From Acanthacorydalis orientalis (taxonomy: Eukaryota > Arthropoda > Insecta > Megaloptera > Corydalidae), in NCBI GenBank assembly GCA_034766995.1, contig CM068322.1, positions 14,775,810 through 14,839,809 of the forward strand: a stretch of 64,000 bases of DNA, given 5' to 3'. The number at the start of each line of letters is the position of its first letter. The first letter of the stretch is position 1. The position numbers and the translations under genes are program-made. The notes below the pieces were generated by a model. The model did not search any database, was not told where the DNA came from, and saw nothing but the letters and a program-made list of their open reading frames with translations. This document shows positions 14,209 through 28,045 of the stretch, piece after piece.

Positions 14209-14719
14209 GTATGTGAGTGTATGTCTGCATGTATTTATAAGAAAAAGAATTAATAATATGTATATTTTTGTAGAAAAAAAAACTAACAAAACATTAACTA
14301 ATTACTGTATTATTTTAACTTATCCAAAAACGGAAATAGAATATTTAAAATAAATGGAATAATAAAATAATAAGAACTATTATACCACATCTGCTATTAT
14401 GTTCACAACATCTACAGAAATTAAATATTCAACATAATAATTTTTATATATTGAACATACATCTTCCAGTTTTACATTTGGCTCACTCAGTAGTAAATTC
14501 TCATAATTGAACAAATATAATACACTTCCAAAAATACCTCTCCCTTTAATAATTTCTTACAAGTAAATAAAAAAAATATGTTACAGTAAAGAATAGAATG
14601 TATCAGAAACAATTAATGAAACAAAATTTGCACTTTTTTAATAATTAATATTTACTGTATTTAGATAAATTCTAAATGCTTCAATAACTAATACTTTTTT
14701 CTACTTATGACATATAAAG

Positions 14720-14842
14720 GTGATTCAATTTAGACTTCCACATGGAAGTATTAAAAGGGGGCACAGAGGTTAAAAAGTCATGTTATTTTTTAAATTTTGC
14801 GTTTTTTTTATTGCTTTTGTGTGGAAGCCTGAGTTGAATCAC
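14720..14842. mobile_element. Short inverted-repeat element (MITE-like)
   Basis: The left end GTGATTCAATTTAGACTTCC is mirrored by the right end TGTGGAAGCCTGAGTTGAATC just before 14842. The ends pair over about 22 bases with a few mismatches. The 123-base length and lack of any coding frame fit a miniature inverted-repeat element. I could not identify a clear target-site duplication, so the superfamily is unknown. Confidence 0.45.
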
Positions 14843-14844
14843 AT

Positions 14845-14875
<31 letters not shown>

Positions 14876-15282
14876 GAAAATACAATAAATCTGACTATGT
14901 ACCATACTTAACAAATATTTTATGTCTTCATCAAACTAAATAAATTCATACTTTTAATTAAATTTATATGCATATGGAATATAAAAAAAAATTATATTAT
15001 ACTTATATATCTGGTTTGCGAACTTAATTCAACAACAAATCTAGTATTACAACTTTCAGTGACATCTACTGTTATTAAATGTAGTCTGAAAAATCACTAA
15101 CATGTAATACTGAAAAAATAATTTCAGTAATACTAATAAATTATAATCCCACAATTATTTTGTGCATTTTACTAATCTATATTTTTATACAAAATTTAAT
15201 AAAAAAATCACAGTCTTACAAATATTTCAATGGAAATGAGAAATTCATTAACATTTGCAACAGAATTCATGGCTGTCATGGA

Positions 15283-15446
15283 TGTGTGTATGTGTGTGTG
15301 TGTTTGTATGTGTGTGTGTGTTTGTATGTGTGTGTGTTTGTATGTGTGTGTGATTGTATGTGTGTGTACGTATGTATGTGTGTGTACGTATGTATGTACA
15401 TACGTATGTGTGTATGTGTGTGTGTATATATATATATGTATGTATA
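15283..15446. repeat. TG/TATG compound microsatellite
   Basis: Alternating TGTG, TGTATG and TACGTATG units run for about 160 bases and grade into TA repeats. Confidence 0.95.
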
Positions 15447-15791
15447 AATTTGCACACACATCACACAAACACAAAAATAATCATGTGTAAAAATTCACAC
15501 CGATTTATATATAAACTCATTCATTATATATACACTTGTTAATTTCCATTTACACTTGATGTTACTTCAATATTTATTAACATTTCTTACTAAATTAGAC
15601 TGTTTCATAAAACAATCACTTTATAAAAATAAACAGATTAACTTAATAACTTTCATTTTTCTTCGTTGTGACATTAAATTATATAAACAGTTTAATACAA
15701 AAAGCACATAAATACATATACACATGTTTGTACGTATGTGTATGTATGTTTGTGTGGGAGCGTTTGTGTGTGTATATATATACATATTATT

Positions 15792-16444
15792 TTAAACAAT
15801 TCCAACCTTTAACAATCCTGCCTGACTATTATTACCAATACTTGAATCATCAAGAGAATCTAAATCAAGTGCTGATTCTATCATTGTTGTATCTTGCAGA
15901 AGTCTTAACCTACTAGCACTTAATAAATTGTTTTCTTTTTCATGTATTGTTAAATCAGAATCACGCTTTAATACCTCATTTTTCTTAACTTCTGAATTAT
16001 TAGAAATTATATGATTATCTCTAATAATAACAGGATCTAAATCCAAATCACCAACAATAAGATTAATTTCAATATGTGAATAACATTTACCTAAACTATT
16101 ATCTCCTTGATCTAGTGAATTGTTTGGATTTTCTTCATTGTGATGCTGTCTTGTTAATGAGGAAGACTGTACACATTCAATTTTTACATTTGGAATTTTA
16201 GAACAAGGCTTTCTATGATTCACAGGAACTAAAGAATCTGAATTAGAACTATTTTTTACTAATTCATTGTTATTAATTTTCGACTGCACTGACATATCCC
16301 CTGCATTTGAAATATTTTGCAAATTTGAGTAAACTGGTGACACTTGACTAATAAAATTTTGTGGATCATTTTCAGAGCTTAGGGACCTTATTGTTGCTAA
16401 TGGAAGTTCATTCGAAACCAAATGATTGACACTAACTGTGCTAC
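15792..16444 (-). CDS. app: app alternative last exon B (distal)
   Basis: Acceptor CAG at 16445-16447 leads into G|GT AGC ACA, which joins in frame to the donor of exon 8 at 19518. The exon encodes about 217 hydrophilic residues and ends in TAA at 15792. The tail is Asn/Ser-rich with acidic patches (such as LDLDSLDD), no Cys-rich or membrane segment, and it ends in LKVGIV. Its reading frame is fully open, which argues for real use. It shares no visible similarity with exon A. Confidence 0.8.
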
Positions 16445-16528
16445 CTGAAAAAAAATACACTAGTGTTTAAAACTGTTATTTAAAAATAAACGTAATTATT
16501 ACTATTAATAAATAAATAAATATACAAG

Positions 16529-16591
<63 letters not shown>

Positions 16592-17003
16592 ATCTACTCA
16601 CAAACGAATACATATAAATTTGTGTACATATAATCCAATCAGTACATCATGCATAATATCATATGTACAATGTTTTTTTTTATATTATAATTAAAATCTG
16701 TATGTTACTGTCTTTGTTTTTATAGCACAAAACAGTTGTTTGTGTTCCTCACACTGAACAATTGTTTTATGTTAGTACTAATGAAATTAGGGTACAGTAT
16801 ATACACACACATACATATGTACATAGATTTATACATATATAAAAAATAATAATCAATAGTAATAAATATTATAAAACAGTAAAAATTTTAAAAACATAAT
16901 ATTAAATTTTCAAACTTTGTAATAAATGCTTACCATTTACAAACTCCTCAGTAAATATAAAAAAATACATAATATTAAATATCAGGTAAACCAATAACAT
17001 ACA

Positions 17004-17036
<33 letters not shown>

Positions 17037-17823
17037 TCATACATACGTACAAACACACACACACATATATATATATATTTATATATATATATATATATGC
17101 ATATGAATATTATATAAATTTATCATCGATACAATTTACAAAAAAGCTCAATTATTTTTATACCTAATATTGACTTTAAACATTATTTACCCTAATAATA
17201 AAATTTACTTACTTTTATCTAGTACAACTGTAATTACAATAAAGTACATTACATATACAAGAAGCTATGAGGTATTAAAGTACTTTATAAATGCTATCTT
17301 TCCATAGTAAAAATAGACTGTCACCTAGTTAATTCAACAGAAACTACAATGAATTAAAAAGAGAATGTATCTCACATCAAATGTAAGCAACTAATTTTTA
17401 ATATATGACTTTAGAATATTAATTTCAGCTGTTATATTTCACACAATTGAACAACTACATATTGCTATATAAAAACTAATGTTCCAAATTTTGTAAATTA
17501 AAATTAAATTTATTATATTTTTATACTATTTAAATTTTACTTCAAAACAAAACTAAATTCACTAATTTGGTTTTCATTAAATTGATCTTTTTTATTAATA
17601 ACATTTTATTAATTATTCAATTTATTTTATCTTAATAATATTGTTAAAATGCATAAAAAAGTGTTAATCTTTATACTGGCATTTATTATTATTAGATTAT
17701 AATTTTCATCAAAACAATCCACTAATTTCTAATGAAGGATCATTATTTTAAACTTTATTTTCATTTGACATTGAGTCAATATTATGAAAAGATTTTTAGT
17801 CAATTTATAAATATATGTATATG

Positions 17824-17892
<69 letters not shown>

Positions 17893-19430
17893 GTATGTAT
17901 ATATATATATATATATGTATGTAAGTATAAGTATAATACAATTATAATGTTTTTTCAGTTCTTTTTACATGCAGTAATGTATAAAAATTAACAATTACAT
18001 TATAATAAATCTACAGAATATTTGAACAGTTATATATGGCTTTTAATTTTGTTCTTGACAATTTTGAATGTATGTTTTACTATATTTTGGAACTGGAAAA
18101 TGTCTTAAAACACTTAAATTTGGTAAAATTGGATACATTTTTGCATCTGAGTAATCATTCCGAGAGTTTCTCGGATCTCTTACAGGTACATTAGGATCCA
18201 TTATATTACTATGATGTAACTTAGGATCACGATGTGCAATTGCTTCATCATAGGCATGAAAATTATCATAAAAATAACTTGATTTAGGTCTTATATGTCG
18301 ATTATAAGGTTTTAATTTATCTGATGAATAATAACTTTTCAGACGTGGCAATGTATGTGAATAATACTGTAAGAATTCTGTTGAATGTTCATGGCATTTA
18401 TTGGAATTGAATCCATTACTTTCATGACATCGTGACGATGAAGTCAAGGAAGGTATAAATTCTCTACTATCATAATAAGTAATTGATGCAGAATCGTTTG
18501 ATACTGGATAATTTCCATTTAAGTAATGAGCATTATCTTTATATTTAGATACTACAAGAGAGGGTGAAAAATCATCAATATCATAAAATGGTTTTTGTAA
18601 AAGAATATGAAACTGATTAGTATTTCTGTTAGATGGAATTATTCTCTGTTGGGAAATACAATTCTTTGTAGATACTGGAGTTGTAGGTGAACTAGAACCA
18701 TTAGATGAATTAACAAAACTATTTTGTAACAAAGAATTACAACTACCTATATTCATTGTATTTGGATAAATAGGACTTGTTTTATTTAAAGAATTAGCAT
18801 AATTTTGAGTGCCTGAAATGTTGACATGATTAACGCTGAAGCTGCTGTTACTATGCTTCAGTGGATTCACACTTGAGGTATAAATGTTGATATTTCCTGT
18901 TTAAGTTTAAGAATATTAGTAGTACATATTTTTTTAAAAAAATATAATTTAAATACTTCACAAATTGTGGCAACAAAATTATATTCATATTTATGTGAAC
19001 TATTTATTAACATATACATAACTTTTCAACACATGTATAAGTATTATTACCTATGAAACAAATAATTAAATATCTAATATGACTGTTCTTTTAATGTCAT
19101 TTGTTGAAAAAATAATAATTCAAATGTTTTCTTTAAATATAACTAAAATTAATTAAAGCAATTTTCTTAGATATGTTAAAAATCAATTTCTTATTTTAAT
19201 ACAAAAATAATACATAAATAAAATTTTAAAAAAATATTACTAAGATATTATTCCACCATATTAAAATAATTTAGTTATTTTTCAAAAAAAAGCTTAATAG
19301 CACTACATACATACATATATATATACATACTTACATACGTACACATACTATGCACACGCACGCACGCACGCACACACATACATACATACATACATACACA
19401 CATACATACATACATTACATATATACATAC

Positions 19431-19465
<35 letters not shown>

Positions 19466-19843
19466 TGACAAATTCATTATATAAAAATTAAGATATAAAA
19501 TATTACTCTATACTTACCATTTGCAAGTTCATTGTTATGTCTATAAACACCCTGTGATGTTATAACAGAACCATGTGGTGGAAGATCACTATTGATGCTA
19601 ATTTGAGATATGCCATTCTACAGAGATAAAATATTATTAATTTAAATTTCAGTTAAAAAATACTTTTTGGACAATAATTAATAATTTCAATTGAACAACA
19701 TAATTATAATTACCTTAACAGTTCCATAAGATTTATTTGTAGTTAATACCATATTAACAGATCTAGCTTCTACAGGTGTAACAAATTCTGCTCTATATTC
19801 TTCAGTAACAATTCCTCGTCTAAATTAAAATATATAATATTAA

Positions 19844-19911
<68 letters not shown>

Positions 19912-20350
19912 CAAAATATACTACCAACTTAGATGCTAATTATATAAAACAAAATACCTATCAATGAGAGATGGTGTTACAGGACCACATAAAACATAAA
20001 AACAATTTGCACAAACATTTCCTTGTGAATAAGGATTAAAACTGTCTTGGCCTCGTTTTGATGTAAATGAACCTTTTATCTGCAATAAAAAGAATAGTTA
20101 AAGAAAGAAATTATTATAATACAACTGTAAAATAAAATGTATAATAATCTCACATCTTCATTTGTGGTCTGATTACTTGTAGTAAGATAGGTATGAAATC
20201 CTGCTAAACCAAGAATACTCCAAACACTGAAGAAACAAATCACAGTAACAATAACACTTGCAGGTGATTTTCTAACAGCTTCTAGAAATGTACATTCTCC
20301 TCCTTTTGTCACTAAAACAGAAGTATGTATGTATGCATGTGTGTGTGTAC

Positions 20351-20387
<37 letters not shown>

Positions 20388-20852
20388 TCCAAATGTGTCT
20401 ATTTACATAATATACAACTTACACAATATTAAATGAGTAATTGCACATGCAAATATGAAAACTGCAAGAAAAGCAAGAGAAACAATAAACATGTAAAAAT
20501 ATCTATAATTCCTTTTTCCCACACAATTCCCAACCTAAAACATATAAACAAGTAATTAGAATTAAAATCAAAATCATTAAATTAGAACAAAATGTTTACC
20601 CAAGGACAATGATGGTCAAATCTTTCTACACAGTTATCACATAAACTACAATGTGAAGCCCTTGGCGGACGAAATATCTTACAAGTAAAACAGTATTTCA
20701 ATTTAACTGTTTGTCCTCGAACAACAACTTCTTTCGTTCGAGGTGGTGGTCTATATGTTGGACTGTTAGCACTATTAGGTACTTCTAATAAAAAATTAGA
20801 TATATGTATATATATATATATAAATATATATATATGTATGTATGTATGTATG

Positions 20853-20883
<31 letters not shown>

Positions 20884-21414
20884 ATATATATATATACATT
20901 GTGCATACATATATATTTATACACACTTACATATACATATATATGTAAATATATACATATATATACACATATATATATATACACAAACATATTATATGTC
21001 AATGTATAAAATGATAAGCATACCTATTTGTTTTTCAATATAAGCTGCTTCATCAGGTGTTGCCCTAGGAATTACACCCGGATCACTAAATGATGTACGT
21101 AATAAAGCAGACATTGTAAAAAGAAATAAAACTCCGCCAATAACTGGTATTGCAGGTGATATTCTTGTTGTTAAGAAGGGACAACTTAAATAGTAACATA
21201 TGGTAAAAACACCTTTTATAAAACATTACTTCATAAAAACTTACTCAAAAATGAAGAAAAGGCCACTTGTAATGGACACAAGTGCAACTGTTAGATAGAA
21301 TACACCTGTGTGAGGTGCAGTCATCAAGCGCCCATCACAGAAAAAAGTATTTCTACCAGCAAACACTTCCCATTTACGTGTAATTTTTCTATTATTTGCA
21401 CCTGATCGTGCCAT
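15792..21414 (-). CDS. app: DHHC palmitoyltransferase, approximated/ZDHHC14-18 type
   Basis: Eight shared exons (21245-21414, 21024-21184, 20600-20784, 20423-20534, 20154-20311, 19958-20079, 19714-19819, 19518-19617) are followed by one of two last exons. The protein attaches palmitate to cysteines of membrane proteins. The start [19 protein letters not shown] is characteristic of the ZDHHC9/14/18 and Drosophila app branch. Four membrane segments lie at about 38-56, 62-85, 184-208 and 228-250. The catalytic Asp-His-His-Cys is at 167-170 ([11 protein letters not shown]) after a Cys-rich zinc-binding loop. The conserved TTNEDIKG and PPSLIDRRG-like (TPSLIDRRG) motifs follow the fourth membrane segment. 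With the nearer last exon (18043-18896) the protein is 655 residues; with the farther one (15792-16444) it is 588. In flies app acts at the apical junction in Fat/Dachs planar polarity. Confidence 0.95.
17815..17930. repeat. TA/TATG microsatellite between the two app last exons
   Basis: TA tracts are interrupted by TATG units; no coding value. Confidence 0.9.
18043..18896 (-). CDS. app: app alternative last exon A (proximal)
   Basis: Acceptor CAG at 18897-18899 leads into G|GA AAT ATC, in frame with exon 8. It encodes about 284 residues and ends in TAA at 18043. The tail is rich in Asn, Ser, Tyr and His, with a basic Tyr-rich section ([20 protein letters not shown]). It ends in NCQEQN. Phase at the acceptor is identical to exon B, so the choice swaps the entire cytoplasmic tail without touching the catalytic domain. 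Confidence 0.85.
19308..19466. repeat. CATA/CACG/TA compound microsatellite in an app intron
   Basis: Stretches of CATA, GCAC and TA repeats fill part of the intron between exon 8 and last exon A. Confidence 0.9.
20801..20995. repeat. TA-rich compound microsatellite in an app intron
   Basis: TA tracts with TATG and TGTG blocks lie between app exons 2 and 3. Confidence 0.9.
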
Positions 21415-23165
<1,751 letters not shown>

Positions 23166-23758
23166 ATGTCACTACCAATGGAAGATACATTCCATGATTC
23201 AAATATAAATATATCAGTAAAAACGGAAGATAACGACAAGCGGTTTAAAATTAAAGGTTGAAATTAATGTTTTTTTTTAAAAAAAAAAAGGTTATATATT
23301 TTTATTTTTAGCTGGAATATTTCTTGCCTCTGTAACTGGAATTTCAGCAGCAATTGGATTTGGTACCACTCTAATTTCTGTAAAAAGACAAGATCCCAAA
23401 TATTTCAATAAGGGATTAAGTGGTACAATTGAAATGGCAGACAGTGGTGCACATCTCGCTTTAAGAGCTTTAGGTTGGGGTACTTTATATGCTTTTACTG
23501 GTTGTGGAATATTATTTTATTCAATTTGGAAGTTATCTGGAGCTAATAATGTATGTACATTATAAGTCATGCACACTATATTGATATTTTAGTTTATAAA
23601 ATAATTTTTTGTAGTTTAATGAATTTCGTCAAATTGTTGGAAATGCTTTACCTCATATTCCAAAAAATAATCCTCCACAAGGACGTACAGAATTCTCTGG
23701 TTTGAATGATCTGTTGACTTACGTTAGTTCAGAATCAAATGATAATTTTAAGAGATAA
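23166..23758 (+). CDS. TMEM242: TMEM242 homologue, mitochondrial membrane protein
   Basis: Three exons, 23166-23256, 23312-23550 and 23615-23758, give 157 residues. The core matches the TMEM242 family: GIFLASVTGISAAIGFGTT forms membrane segment one, then ISVKRQDPKYFNKG, the invariant LALRALGWGTLYA and a second membrane segment near FTGCGILFYSIWKLSG. The C-terminal NEFRQIVGNALPHIPKNN also fits. In mammals TMEM242 is an inner-membrane protein that helps assemble the ATP synthase c-ring together with TMEM70. The N-terminal 30 residues are polar and poorly conserved. The human protein is about the same size. Confidence 0.92.
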
Positions 23759-23919
23759 TATAGATTTGTTTATTAACATTTATTGTAATAAATACACTTC
23801 ACATATTTATTGAAAACTTTTGTGTTGAAAAGATTAAATACATATTAAGAAATTTACAATATTAAATAAACTGTAGTGCAATTTTGTCCTTTCAATAATG
23901 CAAACAAATTTAATTATAC

Positions 23920-26579
23920 TTATTTAGTCCACGAAACTTTAGGTATATCGAAGTGTTCAGTTAAGCTGTCCAAATGCTGATTGAATTTTTCCACTCTCTG
24001 TTTATGAGTCATGGATGCTTTCTCCAAAATTTTTTGTGTTTGCTAAAAAATATGACAAATTATGATATTTCAAAAAAAGTTAAGAATTATAAAACTTATA
24101 TAAAATAGATAATAAAAAAAATGATTTATTAACCCAGGATCGGTCGGGCATTTAAATTTTATAGTAAGTCACGGTACGATCATTTTGATCGAATAAATAA
24201 AATATACCTTTGTAAAAATTTTGGTAGATTCTATTTTGATAAACACTTATTTGAATGGATAATTCATATTTATTAATGTTAACGAAATTACATTGTATAA
24301 AAACAATCTGATTCAACCTGGTGATTATGACAAAAAATTATTTTTTTCTAAATATTTAATCTAATGCTGATGTTAGTTCCAATACTTTTGCTTCACAAGT
24401 CAGACAGTGAGTGACAGTATGTTCTTTACAAATATATTTAGAGTATTGTTTGCACACAGTCTTAATTTTCTGGTTTTTCTTAGAACATCTGAAGCACCTT
24501 CCAAGATGCATATTACATTCATCTTATATGCCTGTATATTGTATGTTGAACATTTCACATAGCCTTATTTTCAATATACATGATAAATAAGACAAACTTA
24601 GATGAACTTTCACTAAATTAACAACCAAACCAGTTACAAGAGCTTTTAGATATTCACAGTGCTTTAGATTGGATTGTGTATTACTTTGAAAAATTATTTG
24701 GTAGTTTATTCCAGCTATATTCATTAATGAAAAAAAATTAAATAATGGAGACCTTGCACTCTCTATCTACAGAGTACATTTGTTTCATCTTTACTGTCAC
24801 CTCTTTTGAACTTATTGTAAAAAGTAATTATGAGGTTTTTTCTTATCTTCTGTAATTTCACTAATGCTATCTACATTGATATTACAATGCATACTAGATA
24901 GAAGTATAATTATTTTACTCTTCTTTGGAACAAATAACACAAGAGTTGCTTCTTTTGTCAAGCCAAATAAACTGTTGTTTACTTCTCCGTTTCTTGTACC
25001 GACAAATTCAGGTGGAATTTATTTTTTTTTATAGTACCAATGATTGTAATATTATCAGCTAATAGGGTTTTTATCATTGAAATCGAAGTGAAGCAATTGT
25101 CTATTGCATTGCAGCCAGAGTTGCGAGTTGGCAAGGTAAGCTGTTTCACAATACTGAAAGTACTGTCTACAGCAAAAGATCCATCGGGTCGTTTTCCAGT
25201 ATATATTTCTATTTTGGAATGAAAAATTTTAATTCCATATTTGGCAGGTTTGATTTTCATATATTGATGGAAACTACATCTTCCTCTAAAAGGCCGAAGC
25301 ATTTCATCAAATATCTTCCTAATTGAAGCTAATTTGTCAAATTTTCTCCTTTCAACATGATTATGAATGTTATCAAAGCATAAGCATCGAAGCAAAAATT
25401 CAAATCTTTTCAATGACATAATATATAAAAAAATTTCTACTCCAGTACCATAATTAGCTTACAAATTGGTTACATTTATATAAGATGAACGTAATATTCC
25501 TGCAGTGAATAATAAACCACTTAAAGCTGTCAGTTCTATTTCATGTGTCTTTAGCATCTCTTTCACATGCATATCTTACATGAACTTTTTGGATGTATAT
25601 ATTAGTTTACCATACAATTTCAATATTTCATCAGTAAAGAACAACTTCCAACCATCTACTGGTGACTTTATGTCTTTTACTTCCATTTTAACACCAGAAA
25701 TAAATTTTATTATGCTCCTTTGAGTTTTAGTTATAGCATCACTCAGTGGTTGCTGATGCCATTTTATTTCTTTATCCCTCCCATAAAAAAATTTCAGTAC
25801 ATCAAAGTGGTATTTTATAATCAGATTCTACAACAGACTCATCTAGCTGGTCGGTGACAGAGACGTGGTCACTAACATGTAAATCGTCTCCATTAGCCTC
25901 ACTCTCATTTTCGGACATTTCATCCTTTGAGTATATTTCTTCCAACATTTTTTCTAAATTTACTATTTTTCTTTTGTAGTTGCCCATTTTTAAATTTAAT
26001 TTATAAAAAAAAAAAACAATTGTGATATCTCATTCTGTACATCTTACCTACTGTAAGTCACAAAGCAGTGTAAAAGACAGACAGCGATAACAATATCAGT
26101 TGTAAGATGGTCTCTATGATCAATATACCAAATCTAACACAATACAGCACTATACTGTGCATGATCTTGCATTTAACTAATTGCTATAACACGACTATAA
26201 TTTTTGAAGCATAACTAGATTCATGACATTGATGCATGCGTATTTTCAGAAACAAGTACGAATGCAACATTTATCTGTCTTTTAGACCAATTAATGATCG
26301 ATCCTGGGTTAATACTATTATTTGCTATTAATCCTATTCAAAATAAATATATGTTTATATGACTTTTACCATTTTTTCTTGCATTTTTTGAAAAGCAATT
26401 TCTGCCTTGGTGCGCTTTAATTCATTCTTTTCTACTGGCTTAATAACTTCATTTTCGGATATATTTGAAACTTGTTCTAATAATTTCTTTTCTTTCTTCT
26501 TTTTCTTTTTTTTTACTCCGTCACTTTTTAACTTTAAAGGTCCTTTTGCCACACATGCATATGGATCATTGTCAGACAT
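23920..26579 (-). CDS. FAM32A: FAM32A homologue
   Basis: Two exons, 26370-26579 and 23920-24042, join in phase 0 to a 110-residue protein, the usual family length. The start YACVAKGPLKLK is followed by a long lysine run, then AEIAFQKMQEKM, and the second exon carries the family signature THKQRVEKFNQHLDSLTEH with the end IPKVSWTK. FAM32A is a small basic nuclear protein found associated with the catalytic spliceosome. Its only coding intron has been inflated to 2.3 kb by a piggyBac insertion; outside that element only about 140 bases of intron remain. It is divergent from GID8 across a Harbinger relic. Confidence 0.95.
24129..26312 (-). mobile_element. piggyBac-family DNA transposon, defective
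   Basis: Both ends are present: TTAA at 24129-24132 followed by CCCAGGATCGGTC, and the mirror image ending CGATCCTGGG followed by TTAA at 26309-26312. The 13-base terminal repeats differ at one position. TTAA target duplication and CCC ends are diagnostic of piggyBac. The element is about 2.18 kb and lies inside the FAM32A intron with its transposase frame on the same strand as the host gene. Stops and frameshifts show it can no longer make its own transposase. Confidence 0.9.
24356..25987 (-). pseudogene. Broken piggyBac transposase
   Basis: Pieces of one transposase follow in order on the minus strand. The start MGNYKRKIVNLEKM with an acidic Ser-rich N-terminus is at 25802-25987. A conserved catalytic-region stretch (SLKRFEFLLRCLCFDN, then RPFRGRCSFHQYMKIKPAKY and IEIYTGK) occupies about 24979-25419. 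A Cys-rich tail with the pattern CFRC...C...C...HCLTC ends at 24356. The frame is interrupted by several stops and shifts between and within these blocks. Family assignment rests on order, motifs and the flanking TTAA ends. Confidence 0.85.
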
Positions 26580-27489
26580 TTTATTTACTGTAAATAACAA
26601 ATAAAATAACAGAGAAGAAATATAAATCATCTCTTAAGGCTAACGCACATTAGGACGAATAGCATCATTTTGCAAAAATCCACACGGATCGCTTTCATAC
26701 ATTTTATATGTACCATCGCACACACTGCCGGGACGGATCACACCGCATGTCAGAATTGGTTAGCAGGCGGATTTTTGACGATCCGCTATCTCCCACCCTG
26801 ATCTGACGCAGTGTGCGGCAGTACACTTTAAAATTAAAATGTGAATTGAAAGTAAGAAGTTATTATAGAAATTAAGTTAATTAGTTTGTAGCTTAATTTA
26901 ATTCAAAAGCATTGAATACAATAATGGGATATAGTATACATATATAACGTTATTTAATGAAGTTGTTATTAAATATTTAAATAAACTGTAGATTAACATA
27001 ATTGATGTTTACCAAAATGTGCACCATGATTAGCAGATACTTTCTTGTTTAATTTATTTTAATCACAATATATTAATTTATTTCATTCAGGTACAAACGT
27101 GACCTTTATATAAAATAAAATTTTTAAATACAATCATTTTAAATATTGTTTAAATTCAATAGAAAACATAATACCTTATATTTAACAGTAATTCATCTAC
27201 CCGAGGATCGCGTAAAAACCCGCTCTAGAAATCTGTACTTTATTTTATTTATGTATTTTGTTTTCAATAGAAAATATAATTGCTTATATTTAACAGTAAT
27301 ATTTTCTTAATTTTATGTACATTTATTATTATTATGTTTTTCTGTGAACGATATATTTCAATATCACGTTTTAATTTTAAATTACCAAAGGGAGGGAACC
27401 AAAAACATACATAAGCCTCTGTTCTCCAATTCAAATTATTCATTCTTATTTTGATGACAGTAACATTACAGTGAAACTTACAATCGTAC

Positions 27490-27550
27490 ATAGTGAATCT
27501 TGAATCGTAAATAATGAATCTTGAATCATAAATAGTGAATTTTAAATCAA
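27490..27550. repeat. 21-base tandem repeat, about three copies
   Basis: Units starting ATAGTGAATCTTGAATC, ATAATGAATCTTGAATC and ATAGTGAATTTTAAATC follow head to tail inside the Harbinger relic. Confidence 0.85.
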
Positions 27551-27724
27551 CTGTTTTTACTTAATACACAGGTTGTTCGGGATTCTTGTAATTCCAGACC
27601 AGTGCACGCTCATACCCTCCTTTCCGCTGTGTAACAATTAACCGCCTTGTGACATGTACTTGGTACCGCTCAAGCACATATGCATCGCTAGCGACAATGA
27701 TGCATTATAGGCAGAAAAATAAAA

Positions 27725-28045
27725 TTAACAGCAATAATCAAGACGCAATCTGCAAGACGTTCTTCTGGTCCAATCGGTTCACGAAATTTGGTGTTTTTTT
27801 GCAGATCATTGTGCAAAAGTTCAAGTAATTCCAAAATTTTCTCGTAAAACATTCGAAAATATTAAAAAAAAATTTTTCGTCTGCACACAAAACTTCAAAA
27901 AGAGTATGGAATTCTCCAAATCTTTTTTCTTTTCGTACAGATATTATGACACCATGTATTGCATTTTGGTTTCTTACATTTTTTTTTTTATTTTCTCTTC
28001 ATACAGCATTTCAAATAAATAACACTCTTCATCCGAAGTATCCAT
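27725..28045 (-). pseudogene. N-terminal fragment of a Harbinger transposase
   Basis: From ATG at 28045 the minus strand reads MDTSDEECYLFEMLYEEK, then with frameshifts and stops GEFHTLFEVLCADEKFF, and TKFREPIGPEERLADC. This matches the conserved N-terminal region of Harbinger transposases, where a GEFHTL-type motif precedes FREPI-PEERL. The catalytic DDE half is absent or unrecognisable. Confidence 0.75.

Noticed and set aside
15160..15542. Cys-Val or His-Thr repeat proteins on both strands
   Set aside because: Translation of a TG/TATG microsatellite; no splice or start context.
16980..17100. CATA repeats considered as a CRISPR-like array
   Set aside because: Units are 4 bases without spacers; this is a microsatellite in a eukaryotic intron.
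24524..25723. Several short frames on both strands between TMEM242 and FAM32A
   Set aside because: They are fragments or antisense shadows of the broken piggyBac transposase.
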